Source of the DNA: Acarospora socialis
Taxonomy: Eukaryota; Ascomycota; Lecanoromycetes; Acarosporales; Acarosporaceae
DNA length: 64,000 nucleotides
NCBI GenBank assembly: GCA_025617375.2
Contig: JAMYGW020000015.1
Coordinates: 62,001 to 126,000, forward strand
Direction: 5' to 3'
Under the pieces are notes generated by a model. The model was not told the DNA's origin, did not search any database, and was given only the letters and a program-made list of their open reading frames with translations. This document shows, one piece after another, positions 30,881 through 42,724 of this stretch (its first letter is position 1; each line of letters opens with the position of its first letter). Both the position numbers and the translations under genes were made by a program.

Positions 30881-31460
30881 TTTATCTTTATCTTCACAAA
30901 TAAAGAAATATTTAGTATTTCTACCATCAAATAAAAAAAAAAGAGGTCTAACAGTCATAATATTATTAATAGTTATAGTTTCTAAATCCATAGTAATAAA
31001 GTGCTGATTAATAGCTAAATATTTATAAGATTTAGAAATAAATCTGACATTTCATTTTATTTTATTAATAACACAATCACAATCACAATCACAATCACCA
31101 CGAATAAATTCATAAATATGAGTATCATTTAAAATTCTAATAAATGTATATAAATAATAATTTTTAACTTTGTCAATAAAACTAAATAATATTCTATCAC
31201 TAATAATATAATAAACTTTGTTATAACCATTAATTTTATAAACAATAGCAGTAGAGTCATTATTATAACTAACATTACCTCATTTAGACAGTTGCATATA
31301 ATTAGGTAAAACAAAACCACTAAACTTAAAAGGAGGTGTAGTATTAAAATTTTTATGTCTGTGTGTAAAGTTTTTTATTAAAACTATAAGGTAAAATTTT
31401 AAAGGAAAAATAATTTTATCAATAAAGAATTTATGGTAATCTTCAGATTTAATCTTTAAT
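30880..31460 (-). pseudogene. dpo: N-terminal remnant of a second plasmid-type DNA polymerase
   Basis: Minus-strand frame with TGA as Trp resembles the N-terminal and exonuclease I region of the plus-strand dpo: LPNYMQLSKWG against LPKTMNIAKWG, and FITMDLET against YITMDLETR. A CACAAT hexanucleotide repeat (31074-31098) has expanded inside it. The remainder of the polymerase is missing and the frame ends early. It is a leftover of a different linear plasmid copy. Confidence 0.7.
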
Positions 31461-31647
31461 AATTATAAAAATACATCTAATAACTGATCAAAATTATTAT
31501 TGTGCATAATTTATAAATAACAAATAAATCTAATCTGTAGGTTATGAAGTTTAACTTAAAATTGAATAGCAAATTTATTACTAGAGTTAATAATATCTAA
31601 AGTTAACAACTGATTAATAATTTATTTAAATTTGTCATTAGTAAAGA

Positions 31648-31670
31648 GAAAATTTTTAAGGGGGGGGGGG
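31648..31670. repeat. GAAAATTTTTAAG plus G-run, shared with 50,200
   Basis: The same 13-nt sequence followed by 10-11 G occurs at 50200-50221 in the same orientation. A partly complementary copy (CCCCCCCTAATTTTC) lies at about 31,687-31,703. It marks the left edge of the plasmid-derived island and may be a plasmid end or a recombination point. Confidence 0.75.
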
Positions 31671-31768
31671 ACACTCATTACTACCTACCCCCCCTAATTT
31701 TCACACTTTGGAGTTATTTTATACTTTATAAAACTTGTTTATTTATTTATCTCCCACCTTGTCTAAAT

Positions 31769-32466
31769 ATGTTTTTAGGACACACCCTTATGGAGGGGAA
31801 AAAATTGAGGGAAGGTTCTCGATCTGTTAATTATCCTAGAAGAGGTCGTCCATTGGTTTCAGCGGGTGTTATTGGTTTGTATGGTGAGGAAAATTTTAGA
31901 CATTTAGGGTCTCGTCCTCCAGTCCTCCAGTCCTCCAGTCCTCCAGTCCTCCAGTCCTCCAGTCCTCCAGCGGCTGTTATTGGTTTGTATGGCGAGGAAA
32001 ATTTACCCTCTGGTAATAATCGTCATATCAGTTATGGACAGAAGGAGGGAAAATACTATGATGGAAAAAGTAGAAACCATAAAAAAGCATCTCGAAATAT
32101 AGACAGTAAAGTTATTAATGAGCGTAGGGTTGAGTTGGATAGTAAACCAATTTATCGCCTTTTGAATTAGATGGTAGATCTATTTATGAGATAGATGGAC
32201 GTGAATTAGCTATGGAAAAAGATGGTAAACCTATTAAAATTTTAAATAATAGTAATTTAGATGGTAGGGTAAATAATCGTTCTAGATATTCTTCTAGTTA
32301 AGGGTCAAGTAGTACAAAATATATGCCTAGTGACATTAGTACTTATTACAAGTGTGTAGGTAAAGTTGATTGGGATAATATAGATAATGATGGGTTTTCT
32401 AAAAATTATTTAGATAAAGTTGATATAAATAATTCTAATAAGAAAAATAATAAATCTAGAAAATAA
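31769..32466 (+). CDS. Plasmid-type hypothetical ORF upstream of dpo, with internal repeats, broken
   Basis: First part 31769-32170: basic N-terminus, then VIGLYGEEN twice, flanking a Ser/Pro repeat made by an 8-nt CCTCCAGT-type tandem array (about 31,913-31,970). Similar Asp/Asn-rich sequence continues to about 32,466 in other frames. It lies just upstream of dpo in the same direction, where invertron plasmids often carry the terminal-protein end of the polymerase gene. I see no diagnostic motif for that. Function unknown. Confidence 0.5.
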
Positions 32467-32581
32467 TTTTAGATGGTGGTTTAAATAGTATAATTTAATG
32501 ATACCTGTTTTTCCGTGGATTTTGATGGTCAGTATCGCTAAGTTATAGGGTAACATTTCCCTTTTTTTCTTTTAGTTTTAC

Positions 32582-35310
32582 ATGATGAAAGTCAAAAATG
32601 TTAATAATTTAAAAGGTATTCAAAGTAGTTTTGTTAAAACTTTGATTAATAATAAATCAAAATTAAGTGATTTATTTAAGTGAAAACACTTTCAAGATGA
32701 TTTTCAGGAAGATAGTTTTATCACTAAAGAAAAAATTTTAGAGAGTTTAAAGAAATTCTGATAAGAGCGTATTAATATTAGCTCTGATCAGTATTTTAAT
32801 ATTATATTTAAAGTATATGTAAATAATTTTGATGGATTTAGATCTATTTCTTTAAAATTTAGAGCTAATAAGATGGATTTTGGCAATGTATTTGAATATT
32901 GTTGAGCATCTTGAGGGCTTAAACCTCTTGAATATAAAAGTTCTTTATGTAGTAGTATAGCGTTTTCTTACAGGTTTTTACCTAAAGAACTTAATATAAA
33001 TAAAAGTGATTTCCCTAAATTTAAGAGTATTCATGAAAAAAGAGGGTTCAGGTATGGCGGTTATGATTTACCTAAAACAATGAATATAGCTAAATGAGGG
33101 TTCTGTAATTATAAAAGTGAGTTTAATGTTATAGTAAAATCTTTAAATAATAAAATTGAATATAATATAAACATTTTTGAAGATTATAATCAGGTAGAAG
33201 TAAAAGTTAATGGTAGAATTCTAATTAAATTTCTAGATTATAAATTAGATAAATCTAATTTAGATTATTTCAAAAGAGTTATTAATAAGCAGGTGTATAT
33301 ATTTAAAAATAATAAATTAATATTAAAAACTATAGAGAGAAGTTGTAAATTTATAAGTAATATTAAACAATCTGCTATAATTACTGAAAAGTATATTACA
33401 ATGGATTTAGAAACCCGAAAATTTAGCAATGTGTTGAAAGTTTATTGTATTTCGATTTATGATGGTAAGATTGCGAAAACGTTTTTTTTATCTGATTATA
33501 AAAATAGTAATGAAATGTTAGAAGCATCAATATATTATTTAATGAAAAGAAAATATAATAATTCTAGAGTTTATTTACATAACTTTTCAAATTTTGATAG
33601 TGTATTTCTTATTAATCAGTTGCAAAAATTAACAGTTTATAGCTTAAAACCTAATAGAAGAAATGGTAAATTAATAGATGTGCAATTTAAGTATAAGAAA
33701 GGATATAACTTATACTTTAGAGATTCATATTTATTACTTCCAGTTTCATTAAGAAAATTAGCTGTAGCGTTTAATGTAGAAAATAAAGGTGTTTTCCCTC
33801 ACAAATTTCTAGATGATGAAAATGTTAATTTAACTTATTGTGGTAAAGCACCAGGAATTGAGTCTTTTTTTGAGATAAAATATGAAGAATATCTAAATTA
33901 TAAAAAGAGTTTAAAAATAAAAGATGAAATTTAAAGAATGAATCTATTAAATATTGTGTACAAGATGTAGTTACTTTATATCAAGTAATAGATGCTTTTA
34001 GTAAGTGGATATTTAAAATGTTCAGAATTAATATTCACAAATATCCAACATTACCTTCATTAGCTTTTGCAATTTTTAGGTCCAATTTCCTTAGCAAACA
34101 AGTAAAAATTCCTATTATTCAAGGTGCAATGTATGATTTTTTTAGAGAGGGATACACAGGTGGTTCAGTGGATGTATATAAACCTTATGGTAAAATTATA
34201 AGAAGATATGATGTAAATGGTATGTATCCATACAGTATGAGATATTTTCCTGTTCCTGTGGGACAACCTATGTATTTTGAAGGTGATATTAATGAAATTA
34301 ATAATAAACCGTTTGGAATTTTTGAAGTACAAATCACTTCCCCATCTGAAATTAAAATACCTTTATTACAAAAGAGAGTAACAAAAAATGGAGTTAATTC
34401 AACAATTTCTCCTATTGGTAATTGAAAAGGTATCTATTTTAGTGAAGAATTATATAATGCTGAAAAATATGGATATAAATTTAAAATATTAAGAGGATTT
34501 ATTTTTGATAAAGCTTATATTTTTACTGAATATGTAGATATCTTAGGTAAAATAAAAGAGAATAGTGTGAAAGATAGTGCTGAATATATTATATCCAAGA
34601 TGCTATTAAAGAGTTTATATGGTAGATTTAGGATGAGTCCTGAAATGGAAGAACATCAAATTGTTGATGAATTAATAGCTTTGGATATGGAATTATCTGA
34701 TAAATATACTGTAACAGATGTAACTCCTTTAGAAAATGATAAAATCTGAATTTCTTATATTACAGATAAAAGATTGGAGGATGATACAAAGGATTTTGTG
34801 AATGTTTCTGTACCTATAGCACTAGCTATAGCAGCTTATTCTAGAATTCATATGTCTCAATTTAAGACTATGAAGGGTATAAATCTTTACTATATGGATA
34901 CAGATTCAATAGATATTGATTCAGAGTTAGATAGAAAATTAATAGGTTCAGGTTTGGGAAAGATGAAATTAGAAGATAGATTGGAAGAGGCAACTTTTCT
35001 AGCTCCTAAAGTATATGGAGGAGTAAAACTATCTAATAATAATTTGATTAAATATGAATATGTAACAATTAAAGGGTATAAAGAATCTTTAAGATATTCA
35101 GATATTCATTCATTATTAAAAAGGGATAATAAATTAGAACTTTATCATGAGAAATGATATAAAAACTATACAAGAGGTGAAATTACAATAAAGGATGAGA
35201 TATATAGTCTAATGACTACCTCCAATAAAAGAGAACCTGTGTATAATCATGAGGGTATTTTAATTGATACTAAACCTTATGTATTGAATGAGATAGATGG
35301 TGTAGATTAA
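32582..35310 (+). pseudogene. dpo: Family B DNA polymerase of linear mitochondrial plasmid type (broken)
   Basis: Protein-primed family B polymerase from an integrated linear plasmid. Visible motifs in order: exonuclease I MDLETR (about 33,400), exonuclease II YLHNFSNFDS (about 33,580), exonuclease III YCVQDVV..YQVID (about 33,950), polymerase A DVNGMYPYSM (about 34,210), B KMLLKSLYGRF (about 34,600), C YYMDTDSI (about 34,890). The full set of catalytic motifs is present and TGA is read as Trp. The coding region is interrupted about twice, so no intact polymerase is made from it. It converges on rpo, as in typical plasmid integrations. Confidence 0.93.
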
Positions 35311-35332
35311 CAAAAAAAAAAAGGATTTTTTT

Positions 35333-35351
35333 CTAATGCTTAAAGCATTAG
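35333..35351 (+). terminator. Hairpin plus T-tract after dpo
   Basis: Perfect 8-bp stem (CTAATGCT / AGCATTAG) with a 3-nt loop, followed by ten T. It starts 22 nt after the dpo stop. Confidence 0.7.
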
Positions 35352-35396
35352 TTTTTTTTTTATTGTTATAATATGAATATCTTTAGATAGATACCT

Positions 35397-35438
35397 AAAA
35401 ATAACCATCAGTCGCATAAGCGACTGATGGTTATTTTT
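35397..35438. terminator. Perfect 19-bp hairpin between convergent dpo and rpo
   Basis: Arms 35397-35415 and 35420-35438 are exact complements around a 4-nt ATAA loop, with A-rich and T-rich bases at the outer ends on both strands. It lies 24 nt after the rpo stop, so it fits a two-way terminator or transcript-end stabiliser. Confidence 0.85.
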
Positions 35439-35462
35439 ATATGTAGATAAATTTATATAATA

Positions 35463-38400
35463 TTACGTTATCATGTAACTAGATTCGAGAATACTCTTAA
35501 AATCTAATTCTCCTAATGTTGGTAACTGTGGAATTTCGTATTTTTCTTTTCCAACAATAACTAACTCAGGTGTATACCCATTATATATTATTTCGTATCT
35601 ATTATCTTCAATTGATTGAATAATTCTTGCATGAAATTTTTCAAGGAATTCACTTTGAGAATATAGTCTCACGAATTCTTTTTTAACTTTTTGTGACAAT
35701 TCATCCATTTTATTGGGGTGTGTTCCAAAACAATCATGAATTGTTAAAATAGAGTATTTAGAATCTTCACTAAAGCTTAAGATAACTTTCATTAAATGAT
35801 CAGCATCTAATGAATGAATGATGTTAGGTATAATAGCTTGCTTTTGTTTTATTTTATTTAGCTTATCAATTGTTTCTCTAATAACAATAGTTCTTCTTTT
35901 TCCAAATAGATTTATAGCTGTTTTCGTTTGTTTAGTTTTTAAATAATGTTGTTCTATTTCTAAACCATTTGGAGTAAATCAGGTAAGAGGTATATTTAAA
36001 TTCAACATTAAATTTGCAGTATCCATAAAATAGCTATAAATTTTATTTAAAGAAGGATAAAGGACAAAGATTTCATCATAGATAATTTCTGATATTTTAT
36101 ATATATCATGTGAAGATAATAAAACTTTACCTTTATAACCAGGGGACAAATAATAATCTTTACCTTTTGATTTTAGTTTCATTTTTAATTCATTAGCAAT
36201 ATCATAAGCTTTATTTTTGTCAATAATCTCTAAATTTGATTTTAGTTGTTCAGCAATCCCATAAGTACTAACATTATACACTTTAGTCATAATAGGGGAT
36301 TTAATAATTTTTCTATTAAATTTTATTAATGAAAAATGAGAGTATTCTTTATTTATATCTCAAAATTTATTAATTCTTTTATTTACAGGTTCTAAGACCT
36401 TTGTATATATGTCCGCAGGTTTGTTTTCGTGTTTACTCTTTATGAGATTAACATTTGCACCGAGCTCTAAATCTCTGAGTAAAGCAGCTAAATGTTGTAT
36501 ACCACTACATGTAGCATCTAGGAAAATAGGAGCTTTAACTTTAAAGTTAGAATCTCTTTCAAGTTCTCTTAGATTTAAACAAAATGAGGCAAATGTAAAT
36601 TTATTAACAGCTGTTGATATAAGAGTAGGATCAAGATCAATTATTCTTCTTTTATTCACCTTAACTCAATTAACTCTATCTATATACGATTTTTTTGATA
36701 GACCATCTTCATCATGATTATTAGCCCCGTATATATAAAAATAATACAAACCATCTTTAGTTATGACTTCACTATCTCAAAAGTTTACTAAACTTGACGA
36801 TAAATCACTACCTTGGTAGGTTATAAAAAACGAATCAGTGTATATTCTACCTCTTCAATCACTTCTCACAGTTAAATAAAAAGGTAAATTTGAATACATT
36901 TCAGCTAATCTTAATGTAATTTCTGTTTGTAGATTATTATCTTCACCAGAAAGTACATATTTTCCTTCGTTATTTAAATAATTTAACAATAAATTGTTTA
37001 TTCCAAATTTAATAGAATTAATCTTATTTACTGTATTATATAAAACTTGTAAATTTTTTGTCTTATGTTTATTATCAGGTCCCTTGGTAACAATATTATC
37101 TTTAATATTTTGATTTTCTAGAAATCCTCCAAAAGAACTTTTTGATCATAAAAGAGGTTTACAAATCATCGGCAAAGTTTGAGGTTGTATAACTATTTTT
37201 TCTCTTACATCATTTAAATAATCTTTATTTATTTTTATTATTGCAATATCTTGTGTTTTGTTGGATTCTAAAGTATACTCTCTTTCAAAAATATTATGAG
37301 GATATTGGGATAAAAGTGCTATAAAGTAATCTCCTAACTTAATTAATCCTTCTGATCCAACCCCTTTAGTCTTCACATAATCATCAAAGCTAAACGGGTC
37401 ATTATATATATATTCTTCATCTTGTTTTATAAAAGCTATACATTCTTTCTTATAAGATTCATATAGTATAGTTTTACCTATTATAGCTGCAATAGCTGTA
37501 TATTTTAATCTATCATAATAACTAATACCTAATACATAAGCAATAACCAACCCTTCAAATTTATTAAAGTTTTCAAGGTATTTAAATCTCCTTTTAAAAT
37601 CTTTCTTATTTAATTCTAATGTTTTATTAGCTTCCAAAATAACTTGTTGTATTTTACCCTTATATTTTTTAATTAATATATTATCATCTGTTCGCATTTT
37701 TTCAGTTATATCCCTAATTCATTTTTCTTCTAGATACTTTTGTTTATCTTCTGGAGATAAACTTTCATCATTTATTTTTTCCTTAATCAAATTAAAAAAA
37801 TCTAAAAGCTCTGAATCTTTTTTTAAATTTTGAATTTCACAATTATATTTGCTTAATGTATGAAACCCTTTATATTTAGCTCAAGTATTAAATCCTCTCC
37901 TATTTTTAACTATATTAGAAGTTCCTTTGACAGACCCTAAATTTTTCTTATTTTTACCTAACCCACATTTATTTTGAATCTCCTCTATCATTTTTTTATC
38001 ATAATCAGAAGTAAAATTAAAAATAGCTCTTGATAATGCTTTTTCTTTAGATAAATCATTAAACGATTCACCAACTAAATCAGAATTAGGACCAAAAAAC
38101 AACAATATAAATTTAGATAGTAAAAATTGATTAGGAGAAACAATATGTTTCAAAGTATTATTATCACCACCTATATGAATATTAAAAAAACTAAATGCCA
38201 ATTTTATAAAACTTCAAGATACACCCTGAAAATGTAAAATTATAGATGAATCTTTATCTGAACCATAATGTAAACTAAGTTCCTTTAAATAATTATCAGA
38301 AAAAAATCTATTTATAGAAACTTTTCTAGTTGCAAAATAAGTACCTGGAAGCTTAAGATTAATATTAGGTATTTCACTAATATCATATTCACGATCTTTA

Positions 38401-38660
38401 ATAATATCCAAAATTAATAAACTTCTAAAGTGATATTGAGATAACCCATCTTCTATTTGCTCTCAATTAAATATTTTCTGAGCGTCATCATAAACAAAGA
38501 AAACTGAACTATAAATTCTAGTATAATTATCAACCCCTGTATATTTAAACTTAGAAAGCGAAACAAAAAGATGAATATTATCAGCTTTAGAATTTAAAAA
38601 TTGCACTAATTCTCTAGTAGAATAATCAGTATTTTTAGTCGCAAGTTCATATTTAGACAT
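35463..38660 (-). CDS. rpo: Phage-type single-subunit RNA polymerase of linear plasmid origin
   Basis: A single open frame of 1,065 codons under code 4 (ATG 38658-38660), with many TGA Trp codons. The C-terminal half shows the T7-type core: LDATCSGIQHLA (motif A, about 36,500), PNIIHSLDADHL (about 35,810) and ILTIHDCFGTHP (motif C region, about 35,735). Such enzymes transcribe linear plasmids in mitochondria. It is the only large plasmid gene here without an interruption, so it may still be expressed. It is AT-rich like its neighbours and convergent with dpo. Confidence 0.95.
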
Positions 38661-38697
38661 AATTTAATAACAATAATAATAAAAAAAAAAGGAAATA

Positions 38698-39159
38698 TTA
38701 AATATGGATACCTTTAACTACCATAATGCAGTAAATAAATCTACTACCACCAAAAAAACAAATATAATAACAAAATTTACAAAAAAAAAGTAGTATTATC
38801 TTTATATTTTCAAAAATAGATTGTATGCTGTCTAAATAAGTAAAAATTAAACTATTTTTATCTCTATGTGTAATTGTGCTATGTACTTTTCTAATATGTG
38901 TTAAGGATGTGTATCCTCTTTTTGTAAAAAAATTATTTATCTTTTTGTTTGCCAAAGTAGTAATGGAATTGTTTTCAGCCATAGAGTTAGCATTGGTGTT
39001 ATCATAATCTGTTGTCTCGCTCTTATTACTGTTAGTTTCAATCTTAGTTGTATTATTAGAGCCTCTAATTTTATTTTCCTCAACATTTAGATGAGGTATA
39101 ATCTGGATTAAACCATTAGAAGATGTAATTCTAATTTGTCCCTCGCGAGAGGTATCCAT
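38698..39159 (-). CDS. Hypothetical ORF upstream of rpo
   Basis: 153 codons, ATG start. Asn/Ser/Thr-rich N-terminal half, then a basic patch and a hydrophobic C-terminus (IILLFFCKFCYYICFF) that could be a membrane anchor. It lies 37 nt upstream of the rpo start in the same direction, so it is probably part of the plasmid gene set. No relative recognised. Confidence 0.55.
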   Translation of the reverse strand: MDTSREGQIRITSSNGLIQIIPHLNVEENKIRGSNNTTKIETNSNKSETTDYDNTNANSMAENNSITTLANKKINNFFTKRGYTSLTHIRKVHSTITHRDKNSLIFTYLDSIQSIFENIKIILLFFCKFCYYICFFGGSRFIYCIMVVKGIHI

Positions 39160-39228
39160 AAAAGGTAATATACTTTTTTTATCTTGTATATCAAACCCAT
39201 TAAAGGAGTTAAGTATATTAAAATTTAA

Positions 39229-39720
39229 TTAAAAAAAAATTATTAAGTAAGTAACAAGTCTAGTGTCTAATTTAGTTATTAAATGACGTTTATTACTACT
39301 TCCACCACTAATAGTTGTGATACTTTTTGAATCTTTAGCTGCTTTAACTATAAAAGCTCATGGGATATTATCTGCAATGAATAGGATATTGCCTAAAAAT
39401 TCATTAATATTCTCATTTCCCATAAGCTCTTTAAAACCATCCATATTAACATTAACAAAAGTAACTCTATTGAATGTTAGAGGTTCTTCTTTGCAAAGTT
39501 TTTCATTTTCTGTAATAAGTATTATTGACATAGTATCTATATTAAAATATTGAAGAAACATTGAAATTGATTCAGCCTCAAGGTTGAATTATTTGCTAGG
39601 ACATCATAAAGATGCAATTGATGAATTTATTGGCAGATTATAATTGATATTGCTAAGAACGAATAATTTATGTTCATTAGTGATATGTAAAAATTTATTT
39701 TTTTGTGTGTTCATGTTTTT
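39229..39720 (-). pseudogene. 'ISGG-KRH' plasmid-type ORF, interrupted copy
   Basis: C-terminal region TTISGGSSNKRHLITKL, shared with the intact ORF at 46538-47263 (LEISGGSTTKRHLVSHL) and a remnant near 54,560 (IISGGGNTRRHILS). The frame from 39561 is open to 39229. An upstream ATG-started piece (to about 39,720) is in another frame. The conserved Gly-Gly-x3-(K/R)RH motif suggests nucleotide or nucleic-acid binding, but this is a guess. Confidence 0.65.
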
Positions 39721-39797
39721 AAAATTTATAAAATAAAAAGAGGCAAATCCTCTAATTTAACACCTAAGTTTATATAGAAGGAAATTTAATATATAGA

Positions 39798-40358
39798 TTA
39801 TCATCTAGGATTTCTTGGCTTTCTTCGATTTAAAAGCCAAACTATTGTATTTTTTGCTCGTGTAATTTTTTCATAATCAGCTCTTACTACATTTTTAATT
39901 TCTTTACGTATACTTAGATTAGAATCTCAGTTTTGTTTAAACTCTTTAAAAGATCTATAGTTATCTCTATCTATTTCAAACATTTCTCAATATACTCTAC
40001 GTCTAACTTTATTAACAATCCTTTTAGGAAAATTTACTGCAAAGTTATAATTAGAACTAGAAGTATCAAGCTGAGGATTAGTTATATTCTCATCAGATAT
40101 AAAACCATTTGTTGTATCAGATACAGGCTCAATATAAGAACCATGAGGATTATCGCTTAAAAAGCATAATAAGTAGTTATTAAACATATTTAACACAATA
40201 TCTGGACAAAAGATTATTAAGAACACTGAAATAATACAATTAACTATAAGTAATAAAAAGATTAAAAATAAAAAGAGAATAAATCAATCTAACAATATAA
40301 ATAAAGATAATTTAACAATATAAAAAGGGAAATTTTTAAATAAATTTTGTATTTTCAT
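39798..40358 (-). CDS. Hypothetical plasmid-type membrane protein (short paralogue)
   Basis: 186 codons, ATG 40356-40358. Two N-terminal hydrophobic segments (LFILLDWFILFLFLIFLLL; FLIIFCPDIVLNMF), a Ser/Asn linker, then a basic C-terminal domain with FKEFKQNWDSNLSIRKEI and an Arg-rich end. The same plan and the matching FKxNWDxNLxI block occur in the next ORF, so the two are tandem paralogues. Confidence 0.7.
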
Positions 40359-40530
40359 GTTTTAGTAATTTTTTTATTTTTAAAAGGAGGGTAGTACCTC
40401 AAACTATTAAACCAATAAAGGTACAGTAAAGGATGCATTGAATGCTAATAGTCTACAACTTCATATGTAACACCTTATCTAATTTTATGCATTAATAAAA
40501 ATCTATTTACCTCTTAATTTGTTTTTTAAA

Positions 40531-41688
40531 TTAAGATCTATGAAATGGGCGTCTTGTATGCAATAAATTTTCAATTTCAGGTTTAACACCTCTATTAATA
40601 TTTCTTCTATGATTTCTATTAACACCTAACATATCCTCTACATCAGATTTTAAATCCTGTTTAATGTCCTTAGCTATTTGTTTAAATATATTTAAGTTAG
40701 GATCTCAATTTGCCTTAAACTCTACATAAGAGTCATATTTACCTGATTTTTTCTCTCAAATAGTCCAAAAGAACTTACGTTTACCTATATCAGAATATTT
40801 TACATAAACACTCTCAACTTTTGACTCAAAAGATCCAATTTTAGAATCTAAATGTTTAATACCTAACTTAATTCTATCAAACATACCTTCTTTTGGTATA
40901 ACATATTCAGTATAATGATGATTTTGTGTATTACCTATACTCTCAGGAACATTAGGATAATCATCTGCATTTCATCTATTCTGAATATTAAAAGAACCTT
41001 GTGATGAATCTCCACCTCTCTGTGCTAAAATTGAACAATTAGGTGAAGGATTACTAATTTGAGCATCAGATGTATTAACCACCATGCTAGATCTAGGAGA
41101 ATTAATTCCTAACTCAGCAACATTTTGAGAAGACATATTATTTTGTGTAACAACCAAACTACTACTAGTATCAGAATTAACACCTAATTCGTGTAGATTA
41201 GAATTTATAGAATTATTTTGAGTAGCCACTGAACTAGTATTAGGATAATTAACACCTAATTCATGGATAGTTGAGTGTTGAACATAAGATGAAGCTGGGA
41301 ATTCTGCTGGTCCTTGTTGAGGTGCATTAAGAAACAGCTCCGATGTTTGTCTTACTCTTACGACTGGTTTAGTGCTATAATTAATTGGAGGGGGAGAATC
41401 AGAATAAGGACTAGTATTGTCAGTAGGTTCACATAATAAAACCCCATCAAAATAACATTTAATACTAGATAATAATAATAAGTAAACAAAACATTTTAAA
41501 ATAAAAGACATAAAGAAATATGTTCAAGGATAATTTCTTTTTATATTTGTGAAAAAACGAGATAAATAATAAATAATATGTATAGTCTTAGGAAAAAGAA
41601 CTATGCAATCCCAAAAAACTAGCGTAAGTATAATTGTAACCTTTTCAGCTTTAAAAGCTAATAATTTGTAAATTTTGTTTATAGTCAT
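40531..41688 (-). CDS. Hypothetical plasmid-type membrane protein with internal repeats (long paralogue)
   Basis: 385 codons from ATG 41686-41688. N-terminal hydrophobic segments, then a long Ser/Asn/Pro linker with three degenerate copies of an about 27-residue unit (HELGVN... TQNN, last copy AELGIN), then a C-terminal domain VEFKANWDPNLNIFKQIAKDI and an Arg-rich tail. It looks like an anchored surface-like protein with a repetitive stalk, but there is no secretion route to infer in a mitochondrion. Paralogue of 39798-40358. Confidence 0.72.
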
Positions 41689-41699
41689 AATTTTAATAA

Positions 41700-42230
41700 T
41701 AATAATAAAATAAGAAAAGAGGATAATACCTCAAAAACACCATATAGAATAAAATGTGAATAAGAAAACCTATAAAATTAGAAAGCAAATAACATTACTA
41801 AGCAATAATAAAAAAACATTATCATGTAAATAAAACATCCATGAAATAAGTAATACTAACCAAACTAATAAGTCAAAATATAGTAACTTAATCTGTACTT
41901 AATTTATAACTTATTAATACATTTTAACAAAATTATCCATAATTATGATCATTACTAATCTAGCAATGTATTACTTACGTTTAATGGAAATGTATAATCA
42001 ATTCATCTATACTTAGTTGTATAAGTGTTTGTATTAGTGTTTGTCTTTTGTTTTGTCATAATAAAATAAAAATAAAAATAAAAAATAAAAGAGAAGAGAG
42101 AATAAATTTGTATATCTCAAATAACAAAAACCGGTAAGGGACCCTTTTTCTTCTCATAAGGGTACGTATGAAATAAATATTGGTTAGGTTCAGCTACTAA
42201 GAAAAATGTTTTATATCTATTTAGAAAAAT
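41700..42230. other. AT-rich spacer
   Basis: No supported gene. Short A/T-rich simple sequences only, up to the purine tract. Confidence 0.4.
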
Positions 42231-42237
42231 AAAAAGT

Positions 42238-42352
42238 CTAAAAAAGGAGGAAAAGGAAGAGGAAGAAGAAGAGGAAGAGGAAGAAGAAGAGGAAGAGGAA
42301 GAGGAAGAAGAGGAAGAGGAAGAGGAAGAGGAAGAGGAATGAGAAAAATAGC
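42238..42352. repeat. Homopurine GGAAGA/GAGGAA tract, about 105 bp
   Basis: Almost uninterrupted purines on the plus strand in GAGGAA/GAAGAA units. It is a mirror-like repeat, the kind of sequence able to form a three-stranded structure or to slip in replication. Confidence 0.92.
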
Positions 42353-42502
42353 CTCACCTCAAAACGAGCTAAAAGGGTTAAAAGGGCCCCTCTCTCATAA
42401 AGACATTAAAAAATAAAAATGGATATTTGTATCCCCTTCCCCCCCCACTTTTTAGTAATTATTATAATATTTATAGATTATAACTATTTAATCTTGTTCT
42501 AA

Positions 42503-42602
42503 TTATGCTAAAAACTTTTCTATTGATACAAACTTAATCACAATAGGCATAGAATTATCAACAATATAATAAATCTCTGAACATTGAAGATAAAACAGTG
42601 TA
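42503..42602 (-). pseudogene. cox2: cox2 3'-end fragment, decayed
   Basis: The reverse strand reads [27 protein letters not shown], a diverged copy of the last about 33 codons of cox2 at 10.65 kb ([27 protein letters not shown]). The CuA cysteine/histidine region is damaged and there is no gene body. It lies downstream of the nad1 chimera. Confidence 0.85.
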
Positions 42603-42724
42603 GCCATCATCAAATTCTGTTCCTTCTTGTGAACCTTGATCAATTTATTCCGGTAAAGTTTTATAAACTTTATTATCTACACCTTGTTGTATATAAATTT
42701 TATTAAGTTGTTCATTAGCAGTGG

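Noticed and set aside
31074-31098. CACAAT repeats as a possible CRISPR-like or regulatory array
   Set aside because: No spacers; a simple hexanucleotide expansion within the dpo remnant.
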